The notes under the pieces were generated by a model. That model made no database searches, had not been told where the DNA came from, and worked only from the letters and a program-made list of their open reading frames with translations. A stretch of 64,000 nucleotides of DNA from Phalacrocorax aristotelis (Eukaryota; Chordata; Aves; Suliformes; Phalacrocoracidae): positions 3,792,501 through 3,856,500 of the forward strand of contig NC_134280.1 in the NCBI RefSeq assembly GCF_949628215.1. The letters run 5' to 3'. The number at the start of each line of letters is the position of its first letter. Within the stretch, counting starts at the first letter, position 1. Shown here piece after piece: positions 38,301 through 52,900 of the stretch. The position numbers and the translations under genes were made by a program.

Positions 38301-41300
38301 AACTGTAATTTAGTTAAGATTTATAGGAAGACTGTGCAAGGCTTAAGGATGGCTTGTTTTGAAACAAGAGATGACGTTCAAACGATGCTTGTACAGTGTG
38401 AGGCTAATATTGTCCAGGTTAAACTAGAAAGGCAACAACAGCGAAGAACTGCTTGGGGCAATAAGGCTTTCAGAAGGAGACACTGGCATTCGCTCCCAAA
38501 GGGACTAAGTAATAAATGAAAATGACTACAAAGTTCTGGTTCTGACTGAAAACCAGGAAGAAACCATTCTTCCCCAAAACGTCAAATGATTTCAGCAGAC
38601 TGCAGAGATTAAGTGATTTCTATAGTTTTGAGAGACAAATATCGATTTGCCACTAGCACAAGATGCTAGAGGCCTGCAGAACTCCCTCCGACCTTGCAGA
38701 GGCATAAGGAGGACAATTCTGGGAGAAAAAGGGATAAGAAAGAAGACAGAAGAGCTTATTGCATTTTTTTCCCCTATTTTCCCAAGGAAAACCTATGCCC
38801 TAAGAGTTGCGGAGGCAGGAAGAGAGAACAGAATGGAGATGTATTTTAAAAGTGGAGGGAAAGTTAGTTGACTTGAGGACCCAAAGGAGTTGTCAGTGCA
38901 GCTGTGAGGTGGAGGTGGCCACGTCCCTGGATGCAGGAGGGACAGCTGCTTTCCTGCAGGGCTGCCTGGCTGGAGGGGGAGTTGAGCAGGACTGCCGGGG
39001 TGGTGGGACATGGGTGCAAAAGGAGGAGCCTGCCACTCATGCCGTGAGGCTCACAGATAGCAGCAAGGAGTAGGAAGCACCAGCCACGTCCCAAAGAAAG
39101 CTACAAAGATTGTTGTAGGGATGAGAAAGAGTTGGGCAAAATTTTCTGCAAGTGACTGGAATCAGATAAAATAAAGCCCACAAGCATGGGCATGGACAGA
39201 GAGCTGTGCAGAAACCTTTCTACTTCAGCCCTGCCTTCCCTAGCACTTTGAGCTTCCTCCATTTGAAAGTTAAATTTCTAATTTTATTCAAATAAAGCCT
39301 GGCTTTCTTGTGTTTAAAAGACTTTCGGTCTTTAGGGATCTCACTGTAGGTGATGGCTTCAGCAGATCCACTTCAAAGCTTTGGCGGATTCAGTGTCCTA
39401 TCATAGCATATACTAATTAGTGAAGCTGTGGGCCAAATTCCTGTGGGATATAGCCCAACAGATACAATAGCATTATACTGGAATTAGTTCACTAAACCAA
39501 AACTGTAAACCTGCATACATGGAAGTCCGTGGCAAATTTCCAGTCAATTCCAGTAAATATAGGACTGGGACTTAATTAAGAGATTGGAAAAATCTTGTGA
39601 ATGTTCTAGGATTGCAAGTAAAAAGATCTGGAGCTCTTTTATATCAGAAGGAGAAGAAAATATTTGCTTAAAAACTCAGTGTATTAGAATAACAATGTGA
39701 AACCACTCTACTGATAATAAGGCATTCTTATATTTGCTCTACATAAAAGAAAATAGGAGATGTATGACATGTATATAAATGTATAAAAAGGGGACTTGTA
39801 GCTTGTGTTCTTGTGTCCAGAAGGGGAGAAAAAAAGGAATAATATGTGAGGGAAAACGTACGCAGAAGAAATGGCACACAGTAGAATTCACCATTTTAAT
39901 GTATAGTATTATTGCTGATGTCAGATGCGTTTAGCATTTGACAGTCTAATATAAATGAAAATGAAGTGCATCTATCGTATAACTTCTAAATCAAAAATAA
40001 TAAGCTCTAAAAATACATGTTTTGACACCTTTTCTTCCCCACCAGCTCAGAAAGGCAATTGCATATCGAAATGGTTGAGGAGATACCCTTGCTGTGGCAA
40101 GCCTTCTTCTCGGTTCTGTGCAGGCTAATAAGGCTACGGCTTTGTTGATACATTTTTGGGAGGAGAGCGTATTTAGAGGGAGAAATTGGATGCTGAGCTT
40201 TTGTTGTGATAGCTCTAAGACTCTGTATTTTGGCTTAGAGTTCTAAGACTCCATTTGAAAAAGGAAAAAAGGAGAGAAACCAGCAGAAATGATTCAGGTG
40301 TCAAACAAAAATCTCTTCCAAGAATAAGATTTATTTCACTCTGTAACCCCTTGCCAGAAGTTTGTGTTTTTGGGAAATGAAAATTTCTCTCTTGGTGGTA
40401 TTAGTAAAGCAAAACCAGCTGAGTACATTCAAACAATGGACAGAGTATGTCTCTGCTAATTTTGAATTTTCTGGCTTTTGTCACTGTATGTCATAGCCGT
40501 AATTATTATTTAAACATAGAGGTGAACTGCAAAACATAAATGCAACTTCAGCTGAGAAATGCTGTATAAAATAAAAGTTCCTGCTAAGTTGTGCAAACCT
40601 TCAGCACGGCTGCTCATTTTAATTTTTCCTTTTCTTAAAATTTTGTCTGCCGTCTGAAATTACCCCAGTGTATTGAAAAGATCCCAATGAAATATTTATG
40701 TACCAATGAAAAGTAAATTTATAAGGTGGTGGTTAGGTAATTTGGGCACTTCCACAGACTGAACGGTGAGCACAGATTACTGTCTCGGCAGAGGCTTTGA
40801 TAGCCTGGTCCTCACCTGAGAGTGTGGCCCAGTGCTGGGGGTGTCAGGCTTTCCTCCTGCCTCCCATTTGGCAGATCACTTCTTCCAGTTAACATGCGGC
40901 ATTACAGTGTAATCCTAACTCTGTGGTTGTGCGCTGCTCTACTCTGGAAAACTTCACATTTTAACAAAATTACAGCTGAGTCTTTTTTTTTTTTTTTAAC
41001 ACTAAAGAATAGCCCACCTTTAGAGGCATATCAAAAATCTATGCAAACATATGCTCTGTTTTGAAATAGGTAATTTGGAATAATGCTGCTTTACAACTCC
41101 CTTAATTTTGGCTTTCCAGGGGTTTGCTGTTAGGACTGTTGATAGTCTTCACTGCTTGTCCCTTTCTCCTCTTGTTGATAAGAATTATTTAAACTGCTAC
41201 AGGTTTGTTAGAAACGATGCTTGTGTTGTAGAATTCTTGTATTTAGCTAGTGTTGCCTAATGAAGGCAAAAGAAACTTGGCTTGTGGCCGTTCACCTCAA

Positions 41301-44300
41301 TACCAGGAGACAGCACCTGCGCTTGTCACACATAGTGCTCAGAAGTCAGTGTGAAAAACACACCTGAAAACTTAAATCCCATGTATGCGTTAGAACCAGT
41401 TAAAGTAAATCAGTAAAATCTCAGAATTTTTTAATGTACATATATGTATGTATGCATGTAAAAAAGTAATTAAATTGTACTCCCTGTTCCGGTACACTTT
41501 AACAGTCTCTAGCAATCCAGTTCCATCATTCCTACTCTTAATGTCTGGGGCTATTTCTAGCCACGAGTAGCCCCTATTTGTGTACCTTAGAGCATGACAG
41601 ATGATGTGCCAGACGTGTGTGGGGTTTTTCCATCCTTGATGGAGTTGTTGGGATGAAAGAAGGAAGAAGCCTGTCTTGGTATCCAATTGCCCTCCTAATC
41701 TGATCTCACACTAGCATGGCAACTATGGAACTTGTCTAGAAAGGTAATATAAATTGCTACGACAGATTATGACAAATGTATAATATTAACCCACTCAAAA
41801 CTAATGGGAGCTGGAGAGACTATAGCAAAGGTTCTGGGATCTTTATCTGGAGTCTTTGTTGCCTTTACGGCAATTTCTCTCCGCTGTTAAGTATATCTGC
41901 CTCGGCGGTGCTGGGTGGTGAGCTGATGATTCTGCTGCATCCTCTGCAAGCATCTCTGTAGTATGTTTTAATTGTGAAACTAGCTCCTTGTCCTGAAAAA
42001 ATCTTATGCATATGCTTAAAACCGGGGTTAAACTGGAAAGAATGCTTTCTTTTGCTGTGCCAAACCAAGAGAGCACTTTTTGTTTTCTCCCCCCTTTTCC
42101 CTCTGTGACTAGGTGTGGTGTTCTGCTGTTTAGGGGGCCTGCTGATATTTTTTGAATAAGGATGTGGTTAGAAGCAATAAGGGAAGACCAATGGAAAACT
42201 TGAAGCAGGGAATCGGGTTACTTCTCCAACAATCTCTCATATCTACACAGTTAATATAAAAAGATAAAGGGGCCTGTAAAACTAGGTTTATTCAACCTTT
42301 TTGTTATACTGTAGAAAGAGCCCTCTCCTTCAGCAGCTTCTGTGCTGGTTACTTAAACAGACCACAATGGAAAGCAAAACCTTTCCTGAACGTTTGAGAG
42401 TCCTGTTGAAATGCCTGGTCTGAGTTTGGTTCTAGACCTGGGGAAAGTAGGGTTACTTTTGCATGCAAACAGTGGGCAAAGTGGATTTCAGGATGGATTC
42501 GATGTGGGACGTGCTTCAATAATCATCAGAATAATTACATGAGGTACCTTCCTTAACTGAAGGGAAGTCTGGCCCTTGTGTAGTTTTGTAAAAGCTATTA
42601 TGTTTCTGTCCACGAAAAGCAGCTCATGTGCGCATCCTTAAAAATACCATTTTGTTTTATCTGGTATATCTGTTTGAGTAAGCTTTAAAATCTTATAAAA
42701 GAGAATCCTGAATGATGAAAAAAATTATATTGGTAACAGTAGGCAATATGATATTAAGTCACTGCCATTCATATGCTCTGGGTCTCTTGTATTTCCTTTT
42801 TTTCTCTGTAACAAACTAAACAGGCTTTGGCAACACAGGATCTTATAACATCAAACTGTACTAAAGGCAGATTTCCACAAAGTGCTTGCACAGCACAGAA
42901 AGTTTAAGCGTTGGCACTGAGACAGGTTTGTGTGGTACAGAAGAATTCTTATATTTGAATGTTTCTATCTTACAAGCCTTTATATGTCAAACTTTAAGTG
43001 GAATTGACTGTTTATCCCAGTTGATTTTGACTAGTGACGCCTTCCAGGTTGGAGGGCGCTCACTTCACTCTGTTTCCCATCAGCACTCCTTGACTACCAG
43101 CATGTGGTGCCAATTTGTTCCTTCTGTACAGAGAAGAAAAGAAGTTTGGATTTAATTTTAAGCCTTGACACAAGGTTTAATTTGCTAAAAAGGGGAGCTG
43201 TGCCATTGTAAATCTTGGAGGAGACACCAAGGTTGCAAAAATTGTCAGCCCAATCTGTTTTGTGCACCATTTCAGTTGCTCTATTAAAGGAACAATATTC
43301 CTTTTCACAGCTTGTTCAGCTGTATCAAACCACACAGGTTAGCATGTTGTTGGCTACTTATTGTACCTTTTCTTGCTTTCTGATCAAGTTTTTATGATAA
43401 GAGGGAAATTTATGTGCTGAAAATGATTTATCAATGTGTTAGGAAGAAAAAAAAGAGTTATTCTGTTTCAGGTGCCTAAACCTCAAAACACAGCAGTTTA
43501 TGGCTTTGCCAGAGAGTGTCACAAAGAGAATAAAAACGTGTTCTCATTAAAATCTCCCTAGTCTTACAGAGATAAGTGTGTCACGGATATAGTACTGTTC
43601 TTTTGAGAAGAAAACTGTGGTAGCACGTGGTGTCGGTGCGTGAAGGGCTCAAGTACTTTTTTAGTATTGGTGTCGAGTCAGACCATACTTAGCTGTAAAG
43701 ACTAGCTGGTCCTGTGCTCAGATTCTGATTTCTACTAGGATGATGTAAACGGTCCTTCCTCCTTCACTGCTTTACATTGTAGAAGAGGAGAAGGTTTAGC
43801 ATTGAAACTCCACATCTCTGCTGAGAATGTGAAATTGGTCATTGACTTCAGTAGGGTCAGGGTTTCAGCCTCTGTCCTAATTCTTTGTAAATGTTTTCTG
43901 ATCCATGATGATATTACCAGGGAAGGGCACTATGACGTGATGGGATTTGGTAAATATTTATTTAATCTAGTCTGGTTTAAAAAAAAAAAAAAACAACAAA
44001 AATAATTTTGTAGTTTGTCAAAAGTCAGAAATTAAAAGGTATACCAGGAAAGATATAATACATTAATGTATATTAAACCCATACAACATCTTGCTTTAGT
44101 CCGTTTTTTATTTTACTTTTTAAGAAATGGATGTCTGACCCAAGAGTTCGTTTATGCTCATCTGTCACATAAGTCCTTTTTATTTCTTGGATTAAGTGCT
44201 ACAGACCTAATAAATCATAGCTGCTCTTTTGGCACCATTCCAGCTCCTGCTGTCAATCTGGGCAATGTGCATGTGTAACGTTTTAAATTCTGCAAAACAG

Positions 44301-46599
44301 CAACTTTTTGTTAACTGTAAGTTTGTGCTGTGACTGAGCTTTCAGGATAGTTTCAATTTTTTTTTTTAATATACCCCAGGTGACTAATACAGTGATTTTA
44401 GTATCTTTAAAAGTTGTTTAATTCTAATGTAGAAAACCTACTTTATTCTAAAATTGAAGGGTTATGTTATCTTGCTCATTCGACTGCTTATTCTTGTAGG
44501 GAAGAAAGTCTTTATCCCTTTTGGAAGCAGGAAAAAAAATCCCAAAGAGCCCTGACATTCCTGTTGCTATCTTACATTTACTGCCGCTGCTATACTGCGC
44601 ATCTTTTTGTGTTATTAACATGTGGTTTTTTTTATTTTCATCCTCTGATACAGTTGACTGGGTGGGTAGACGTATATACTTGAAATGTTTTTCAGTATTA
44701 ATGGAATTTAACTGTGATGTAGTATTATAGAGAAAAGAGAAGAAGCTAGAGATGTGCCATAAACCAGACCATTTATCAAAAACACTTTCTTTTGGGTGTG
44801 CACAACTGGAATGAACCTGGAATGAAAATTTCCAATGGCTTTGCTAAACACAATGAGCTGCTAAGGCTTTGCCAAGACAGAAGGGAATGTGGATCCCATT
44901 TTGTCTTTGACTGAGAAACAGAGTAAAATCCGGGCTAGACAGGGCAGGTGGGAGCTGTTGATGCATCCCCTTGTGAGCACGCGGGGCAGCAGCAAGCACC
45001 TCTAGTCTGTGCAATTCAAATATCTCTTATACCTCTAAGCGCGGGCACTTTGATTCTTTCCAGACTTAAAACCATGCTCTACGTTGTACATCATACGCCT
45101 ATTCCAGATTACAGGATTTATGGAGAGGAGGTGTTGGTTGCTTTTCAGGAAGTCATGTAGCCATCTTATCTGGGCTCAGCTCCTTACTTATCAGCTCTGT
45201 CTCCGAGATCCTTTTTCTCCTGGTATTTATAATAGGATAGCTGCCGCTCCTGAAAGTGAAGGAAGAGTGCCGTTAGATGGGCTTCTACAGCCTCTCTGCT
45301 TACTCTTTGTGCTTCACTCTAACTCCTTAGTGGAAAGATCCATTTAACCCTTTCACTGCTCTCAGTCAGAAATACTATTTTTCAAATTGCTTTGTATCAC
45401 TGACGCCTGACACACATTGGTGGAGTTGTGGGCATTACGTTTTGATTACATATAACAAAGACTATTTGGAAACAATATGCCACTTCTAAAATTTTAACCT
45501 GAATTTAGGAAACTACTATATTCCAGTAAAGAAGACAGATACTGCAGAAGAGTTGCTTAGCCTGTGATTCATCGTTCCCATTTCTAAAGCTCAGTTTACT
45601 ACAGTATACTTGAGTTATGCTAGTGAAGATCATGCTTTTATTGCAAGGATTTTGCATGTGATGATAGCAACATAGGTCTTGGTGCACGGAGTGGTCTGTC
45701 TGTCCATCCGTCTGATCTAGAAACCAGCCTCAGATTCAAGTGAACTCTGTGCTTGTTCCTGCTGAGAAAAGCCTGATGACCCGGCGCCAGCCCTCCCTCG
45801 ATGCTAGGCATGGGGATTTAAGTCAGCTGCTGAAATCTGGCTCAAGCCCTGGGAGTGCTCACCTCCCACAGTCCTGCCGACAGCAGGAGATGCTGTTAGA
45901 GAGGGGAAGTTTCTCCTAGAACGAGACCTCTCCAAGCTCGCTTCTTCTCATCCCATTTGTCCTAATATTTCCATTTAGGGCAAGGCGACAGCTCTGTTTG
46001 GGATTAGAGGCATATGCAAGGTCTCGTGATGAAGCACGATGTTGTTTACCTGCAACAAACACGGAGAGAGAGACAGAAATCCCCTCCCAAGTGACCACTG
46101 GGAATGTCTCAGGCATCTCCTGTTGGTCCCGCAGACAAATCGCATTTGTAGGCACGCAGTGTTTGTGCAATTAATCAAGCATGTTCTGAAGCCAGTGTAA
46201 TTTGGAAAGATGACCATTTATAGAAGATTTGTTGTTTGCTGACCGCAGTTACAATTATCCAGGAGAACAGATAGGTCAGATTTATTTAATTTGCTTTTTT
46301 TGGTAAAAGCAGTATATTCTGTTAAAATTGGCTAGCAAAAGATTTGTTTCCATGTGGGTGTGTATTTCAACACTGTGGAAAAATGGTTATTTCATAAGCT
46401 TGAACATCAATCTTTAGATTTACACAAATTTTAAATAATATTCCTAAGAGTTTGTAACGGGAGCCAAGAGTTATTTTCTGGTTATTAATCTTTCCCCCCC
46501 CATCCGAAAACATCCCCGAACTTTGTTTAGCTGTACACTCTCTTCAGACTGTTGATTGTACTGTACTGGGGCTGAGAATGTTTCAGTTTATGTAACCAG
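35301..46599. other. long unique stretch, no recognised gene
   Basis: Mostly AT-rich. Homopolymers: T15 at 40983-40997, A15 at 43979-43993, T10 near 44360. A short ATGT microsatellite lies near 41437-41461. GC-richer patches lie at 36800-36890 and 38880-39060. The largest open frame (38154-38519, 121 codons) shows no domain, and no splice-supported coding exon was found. Confidence 0.35.
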
Positions 46600-47130
46600 T
46601 CCCTCTGTTTAAACTTCAATGACAGATCTTTCCATTTTGTTTACAGCCAAATAACAATGCAAACGTGTCACGCTACAGCCGTAGACATAGTGTGCGGTTA
46701 TTGAAAAGGGCCTTCACCAAATTGATTTCTCGGTCTTATCCTCTTAAAACTTATTAAAAGCATTTCACTGTTATGTGCGGCTATTAGTGAGCAAAAATCA
46801 GCTCTCCTTATTTACATGATAACTAGTCGCTACGTCTTCTCAGTTATTAGTTGTTTGGTTAATCAGAAAGCTATGTTATTACAGCATTTCTGTAGATTGC
46901 AGTTAAGCAGAAAACCCACACGTGGCATAATGGTGAAATGTTTTACTGCAAACCCAAATACTTAACTAAAATCGTATCTTTAATCTGTTTACAGCATTGC
47001 AATATTTAAATTGTATGCATGGATTTGATTATAAACTTTTACGTAGATATATCTGTGTAGTAGTATTTGGTAATGCAAACGTCAATGTGAGGCAGCTTTC
47101 TGGGCATAATTAATACTGAATGACAATTTG
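46600..47130. promoter_or_regulatory. candidate regulatory block with repeated octamer-like site
   Basis: AATGCAAACGT occurs at 46656-46666 and again, identical, at 47072-47082. ATGCAAA is close to the POU octamer (ATGCAAAT). The interval also holds TAATTAAT at 47107-47114 and several TTAATC/TTATTAG cores, and is free of recognisable transposons. These are observations; calling it an enhancer is an inference. Confidence 0.25.
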
Positions 47131-47519
47131 CAAGTGAATTCATCTAGTCTCTTCTGGGTTTTCCATCTGGTCCTTATCATGCCACCATGTCCGCTCAGCA
47201 ATGTTCAAGCTGTCAAAATTCTTCCCCAATCTCTCTATGCACAGAAGATTCTTGCTATTTATCCTTGATAGGTTTTCCTAACCTTCCTGGCAACTTCTTT
47301 CTGCTCTCCTAGGAAAGTACAGTGACTTCAAATTGTTATAGTATAATAAATTTTATTTTTTTTCCCTAGTCATTTAAACACAGATTTTTTGAGGTAGGTT
47401 AATGACGCAGTCCGAACTCAGACTCTATATTTGGCTACTGAAAAAGAAAACCACAACCAAAAAAACCACCCCACATGCTAAAATACTTTTCATAGATTTG
47501 TCAGCCTCTCTCTTGAAAC
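47131..47519. other. unique sequence, nothing recognised
   Basis: Pyrimidine-rich in places. It may include further, unrecognisable sequence of the CR1 relic that follows. Confidence 0.3.
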
Positions 47520-47720
47520 TGGTTGAGTATTTTGCTTTCCACTGCTTTGCCTGTGGTGCGGAGCACTGAGCGGCTGTGCAGGAATTATGTTCCTCTTGTG
47601 CTTAACCATGGTGTTCTGGTATCCAGCCTAAACTCACCGACAGCAACTTTAGACCCATTTAGATCTGTGCCAGCATTAAGATCTCTTCTTCATTTACCTT
47701 TCTGCTATCCTGAGTAGTCA
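47520..47720 (-). mobile_element. ancient CR1 relic
   Basis: TGTTCCTCTTGTGCTTAACC, then GTATCCAGCCTAAACTCACC and GCAACTTTAGACCCATT, line up with the antisense CR1 3' region as I recall it (GTTCCAGTGCTTAACCACC..., GTCCAACCTAAACCTCCC, GCAATTTAAGCCCATT). It is far more diverged than the other CR1 copies here and lacks the terminal tail, so it is probably a much older subfamily. The outer boundaries are uncertain. Confidence 0.5.
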
Positions 47721-50700
47721 TGCTCCTCATCTGCTATTGCTTTGCCTACGCTTAATATGCCATCTTGAACTTGTACTTTGTATACCTATATTTCATTACA
47801 TGTATATTAATCTGGTCCTCAAGGACATATGATACATTTCTAGGAAATATTACTACCCTTCTATGGATGGATGATACCCAGTGACTTTTGTATTGCCAGC
47901 AGACTCCACCATGCTCCTGTTCTTTATGGCAAAATCGTAAATGGCATCTTATAAAAATCTTGCTTAAGGAACTTCACCATATCTTCCTTCCAGCTCAAGA
48001 GCGTAACATGTCGAGGTTGATAGTTCATATGGCTTATTTTAAATTCTTTTTTTTTTTTTTCTTTCTACCTCATTTCCTTCAACTTCAGTCTCTCCTTGAG
48101 GAGCGCTGGGTTTACGATAGATTTTCATGGTTTTTAACAGGGTTGACAATTGCTGTTTTGCAAAAGCATTTACCATTCACTGCTCTTTCCTTTTTCAGAA
48201 AGACAAAGAGTACAGGGCTAGCATAGGTTTAAGATTCCCTAGATAAATCCCACACCACCCCCCTTTAGAAGTATTGTCTGCATGAAATTCAGTGACTTAA
48301 ATACATTTGTTCAGGATTTCTGGACTTCTGACAGCCTGGGAAAAGCAGTAGATCCAAATGATCCCCTGGACATCTGGAAATCCTAGAAATGCTGTCCACG
48401 GAGAACAAGTGCTGTGAGACTTGTGTTTCCAGGAAGAGTCCGACCTGCTGCTCAAACAGCGCCTGCATGCTCGGGGCACGCACGGCAAATCGGCCTCTTC
48501 CTGGAATCCTCGGCCTGAAGGACCGTGTACGGCAGAGTGCGTGCACACAGGCTCCTCTTCAGAAAATACCTGACGAAATATGTGGTGACCGTTGCTTAGT
48601 CCACTCTATTATTTGCATGTTCTGGAAAAAAGAAAGAAAAATTGATTTCTTTTTTGTATTTTATTCTCACTTGTGGTCTTAAGATATTGATGGGAATGAG
48701 TAGCCCCAGACAGGGAGAAAGTATTTAAACTGTATCTGTTCAGTAAACGAAAACACGTGTTTATCTGCCTCATTGTTGTTTTTTTTTCTATGAAACTTTT
48801 TTGCCTGTTTTTCCTGGAATCTTAATTTGGATATTACCCAACCTGGGACGCAGCTTCAAAAGTATTCTTATAGCCCAGAATACATGGCTGTGGATAATAT
48901 AGAGCTTTGAAATAGAGCTGGGTCCATAAGATCCTTCTTAACTTCTCTGAGTATAATATTTTGTCTGTCAATAATAGTCTCCACAAAGGTGAGCATCTAC
49001 TTTAATGCTGAGATGGAGACCAGAAGCCAGGTGGATGCAATTAAAAATATGAGGCAGTGCTGTGGAGATAGCACAAAGGGCAAAAATTCGATGAGGTGAC
49101 TAAAAAAACCTTGTCTTGGGCCAATATCATCAAATACTTTCAGCTACTGGACAACACATGATTATGACTGTGCACCACTGTTATATAAAAATTTTTGTAA
49201 AGCAGCCAAAAATATGTTAAGTGAACTTGTAGGAGATGAGGAAGAACATAGCAAAGGTTTTGAATAATAATTAAAAAAAAAAAAAAAACCCCAGAAAGCA
49301 AAACTCCCAGATTTCCAAGAAACAATATTTTTTCTTTGGAACGAAAACATAAATACACCCCATAGTCCTGAACAAATGCACATGATGTGTGAGCGACTAA
49401 GGGATTAATTCTTCTCCTGCATCAAAAACAAGACCAAATACCCAAAGTCTCAACTAAATTAGCTACTCGGCACCTCAGAAAGCTTAATTTACAGTTGTTT
49501 CTGACAGGAGAATGTGTAGCAGAACTATCTGACAACGAGAAATCCCGTTCCCATGCCTGAGAAAACTTCGGGCAATGTCTTGAAAGGAAAGTTCTCGAAA
49601 AGCTCTGGTAAGAAAACAGAAGCTGTGAATCATGCCATGCAGTATTAAAGAGTTTAGAAAGCCCACTAAGAAGTTCCATATCAATGCTTTTTCTTAAATA
49701 TATTCAACAAAGGGACTATTTCCCTTGAACATTTTCAAATTTCAGCTTTCTCTCCCTTCTGCTTTTTTTAGCAGTAGAACTGCTCAAAAAACTTGCAGTT
49801 ATAGCTTTTAGTGTGAAATCCCTCGATTTCTTGCTTTTTATTTTCCTGCTTCTCAATAGGTTTAGAGAGAATTTTAAAGTTATAGCCTAAAAGGTGACTA
49901 TTAAAAGAAAGAGATTATAAAAGCAATTGTAGAAAAGTTTGGGAACTTATAACTTGTAACTCTTGTTATAGCTACAGCAGAACCGAATATGTGGACACAT
50001 CATTTTGTTCTCCCACAGTGCTCTACGGTGTTAAAATAATTTATTGAATCTTTGATTTCTTATCAGTACTTTGCTGATTCATCACTGCAAAACGCATTGC
50101 CAATAACGGCGGTGGAAGAAACAAATTCAGACTCCCAGGCTCCTTGAACTCCTCTGATTAAACTTTCTTGAATTCCAATTAATATTTGATGAATCTCACA
50201 TCTCTGGAAGTGCAAATCACTTAAGGAAAAATTCTTTGGGATTCATTGCTTCATCTGATTCCTTGGAAAAATCTTAACAGCTGGCTGCTGGGATTGAGTT
50301 GCCGGCTGATTATGGGAATTCTCCAACTCAAGTTTGGATTTTTTCCTACTCCTAATCAAAGCTCACTGCTGTAACTTTTATAAGTTAAGAGTTTGTGTTG
50401 TGGGTTTCGTTTGGGATTTTGTGGAATTTTTTTCCTAAAATGTGATGACTGCATGCATTTCTGTGGGCCTGGCTTATGTAGAGGTCATTCTTATCTTGAA
50501 ATGTTGGAGTTGTGTAATGCCCTGCTCCCCAAGAGCAGTCTCAACCTTCAGGCTGATCAACAGCAATAACAAAAGGTCTCACTTGTGAATTTTTGTTTGT
50601 TCGTTTTCTTTCCTGACTTTTCTTTCCAGAATTTTAGTTTGACTTTTTCTTGTAGGTCCAATGAGATCTTTGAAACAAGTCTGATGAAAAATTTTGAAAT

Positions 50701-52900
50701 GATGGCTTAATGAAATTTGTGGAAAAAAATGGATGTTTCCATACTACATATTTTTGTCCATTAGACGCACAAAACCCTGCAGCAATAGAACAGAAAAATT
50801 GCTCTGAGCAATAGCTCAGAAAAATTGTGCTTTCCTATGTATGTTAAGTAATTTTTCTATACTTTATGATTTTAATAATGTAACTAATGTACGGGATAAA
50901 CTAAAAAACTAACATGGAAGGTTAAAATGTAGCTTTCCTCTCTGGCTTCTCATCTGCTGTAGAAGATGGGAATTTTCACTTCTCTATCCTCTCAATTGTA
51001 TGCTGTAAAACCTGTTAGTGTCACTGAAGATTATACGAGGGTTTCTATGGAGAAATTTAGTCTATATTTTACATATATGAAATTGTTAAAAATTGTATCG
51101 CATTCCTAAAATGATTGCTGCAGGACCGCTGATATCCAGCTAACTCACGCAAAGCTGCTTTTATACCATCCAAGGTACAAATAAATGGGGAATGAAAAGT
51201 TGTGAAAGCAAGCCTCTTTTGCTCAAACAAAGCAAATGCTCTGGGGTAAAAATAAATAAATATAGAAAAGAAATAGAAGAATGCATGTTTCACCCCTCAC
51301 TTCCAATAGCTGCTGCTTGGTGTTGGATAATTGCTGTACAAGCTCTTCTGATTTAGATATGTACTTTGTTGCAAGGATCTGTCTTCTAGATGGAAAGGTG
51401 AGCCCCTTCCAAAAGTGGGTTTGGAAGTTGTCCCTGGTTATTCTCTGGAATGAGGAAGGAAAATGGAAAAATGAAATGGTGCCTAGAGAAGGAAAATATT
51501 TTCAGTTGTACAGGCAGAGTTTCCATTAAAAATTAAGTTTCGTTATGTTCAACAGTCATGATGGTCCTATCAGCCATAGAAAGGATAATCTTAAAATACC
51601 TCGTACCCTTGATCTCCACCTGACATAGTAGTACGGCAATGGTATGTACTGACGTATCTATGCATTCAGCAACACACAAGTTGGTTTAAATTGTGCCATG
51701 AACACGTGAAAGCACAGAGCAAGAGTTTGGGGCCGGGGGAAATGCCCTGTGCTTCACTCCCTTGCCTAGTCACCAATGGGGCAATGCTTTACCTCCAGCT
51801 GAAAGGCCAAGCGCGTGGTTGCCTTTGTAGCTGGTGCTCTTCTGGGTTGACCAAGTGATGCAGCTGCCCTGCTCGTGCGGCAGATGTGCTTAATCTCGAG
51901 AGGTTTTCAGCCTCCTCTTTGCTGGGGCATGGGAACCTCAATGCATTTCCCAAGCCAGGTCTCATTAGCATGATACAATTAGATTATTGAAGAACGCAGT
52001 TGAGGAAAGGCACTTATAACTAATTTGTGTTAGTGGTGAAAATTGCTTTAGACTGAAATTTCATAAACCTGTCTTCGTGTCATTTGTTCTTCAACAGATC
52101 TGATAAGGAAAAACAACATATTACAAAAAATATTTTCAAATACTTTCATGCACAATAATATTCCCTTTTCTTATTTTGCTTCAAGAAAGAATTTAACGCT
52201 TCTATTTTTCAACTTCCTTCTCTGATGTATGGGGCTTTTTCCTTGCATTTTATTGGTGTACCACTTTAACAGTATAAACTGCGTAAACTGACTGCTTTTT
52301 CTTGCATATGGAGCTTTTATTAGAAGAAGTTTGAGTGGGTTTTATTAGAATTGAAATCTGCGAAGTTTGTGACACCTAAGCTATGCTCAAACTACATCTT
52401 TTTGTCATAAACCACTAGTGTCTCTCTGAAGTGTACTTTTCTCATTAGAATACTTAGAAAATAAAGGCACAAATTAAAAATAAAATTAAGCATCCTTAAG
52501 TGAACTAATGATATTGCACTTTAGAGCAATAAATTGTACATCCTAAATGATGTAATTCTTCATAATAATATTGAGTATTGATTTCCCCCCCCCGCCAATA
52601 CTTTTTCTTTCACTTCCTGCGGAAGTATACTCTGTTATACTGCATAAGATGTTGAATGTATTTAGTTTTCCCCAAAAGACAAACTGAATTTTATTTTACA
52701 TATAGCATTGCATTAAATTCCAGTAGATACAACAGCCGTGACCTGCAGTCTGAAGCATTAACTGATGATTACATTAAAAAGATTTACTTATTCTTAGTGT
52801 TTTAGTGTAATGGTATGATGTGGGATTACTGATGTATCTAAATATTATGAAGCTTTTTATGAGGAATTCAGGGTATTTAATTCTCTTCTCCCCTAGTGAA
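47721..52900. other. unique sequence with homopolymers
   Basis: T14 at 48047-48060 and A16 at 49273-49288. A GC-richer patch lies at 48440-48550, where frames of 83 to 97 codons overlap on both strands. A run of 9 C lies near 52584-52593. No gene or transposon recognised. Confidence 0.35.
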
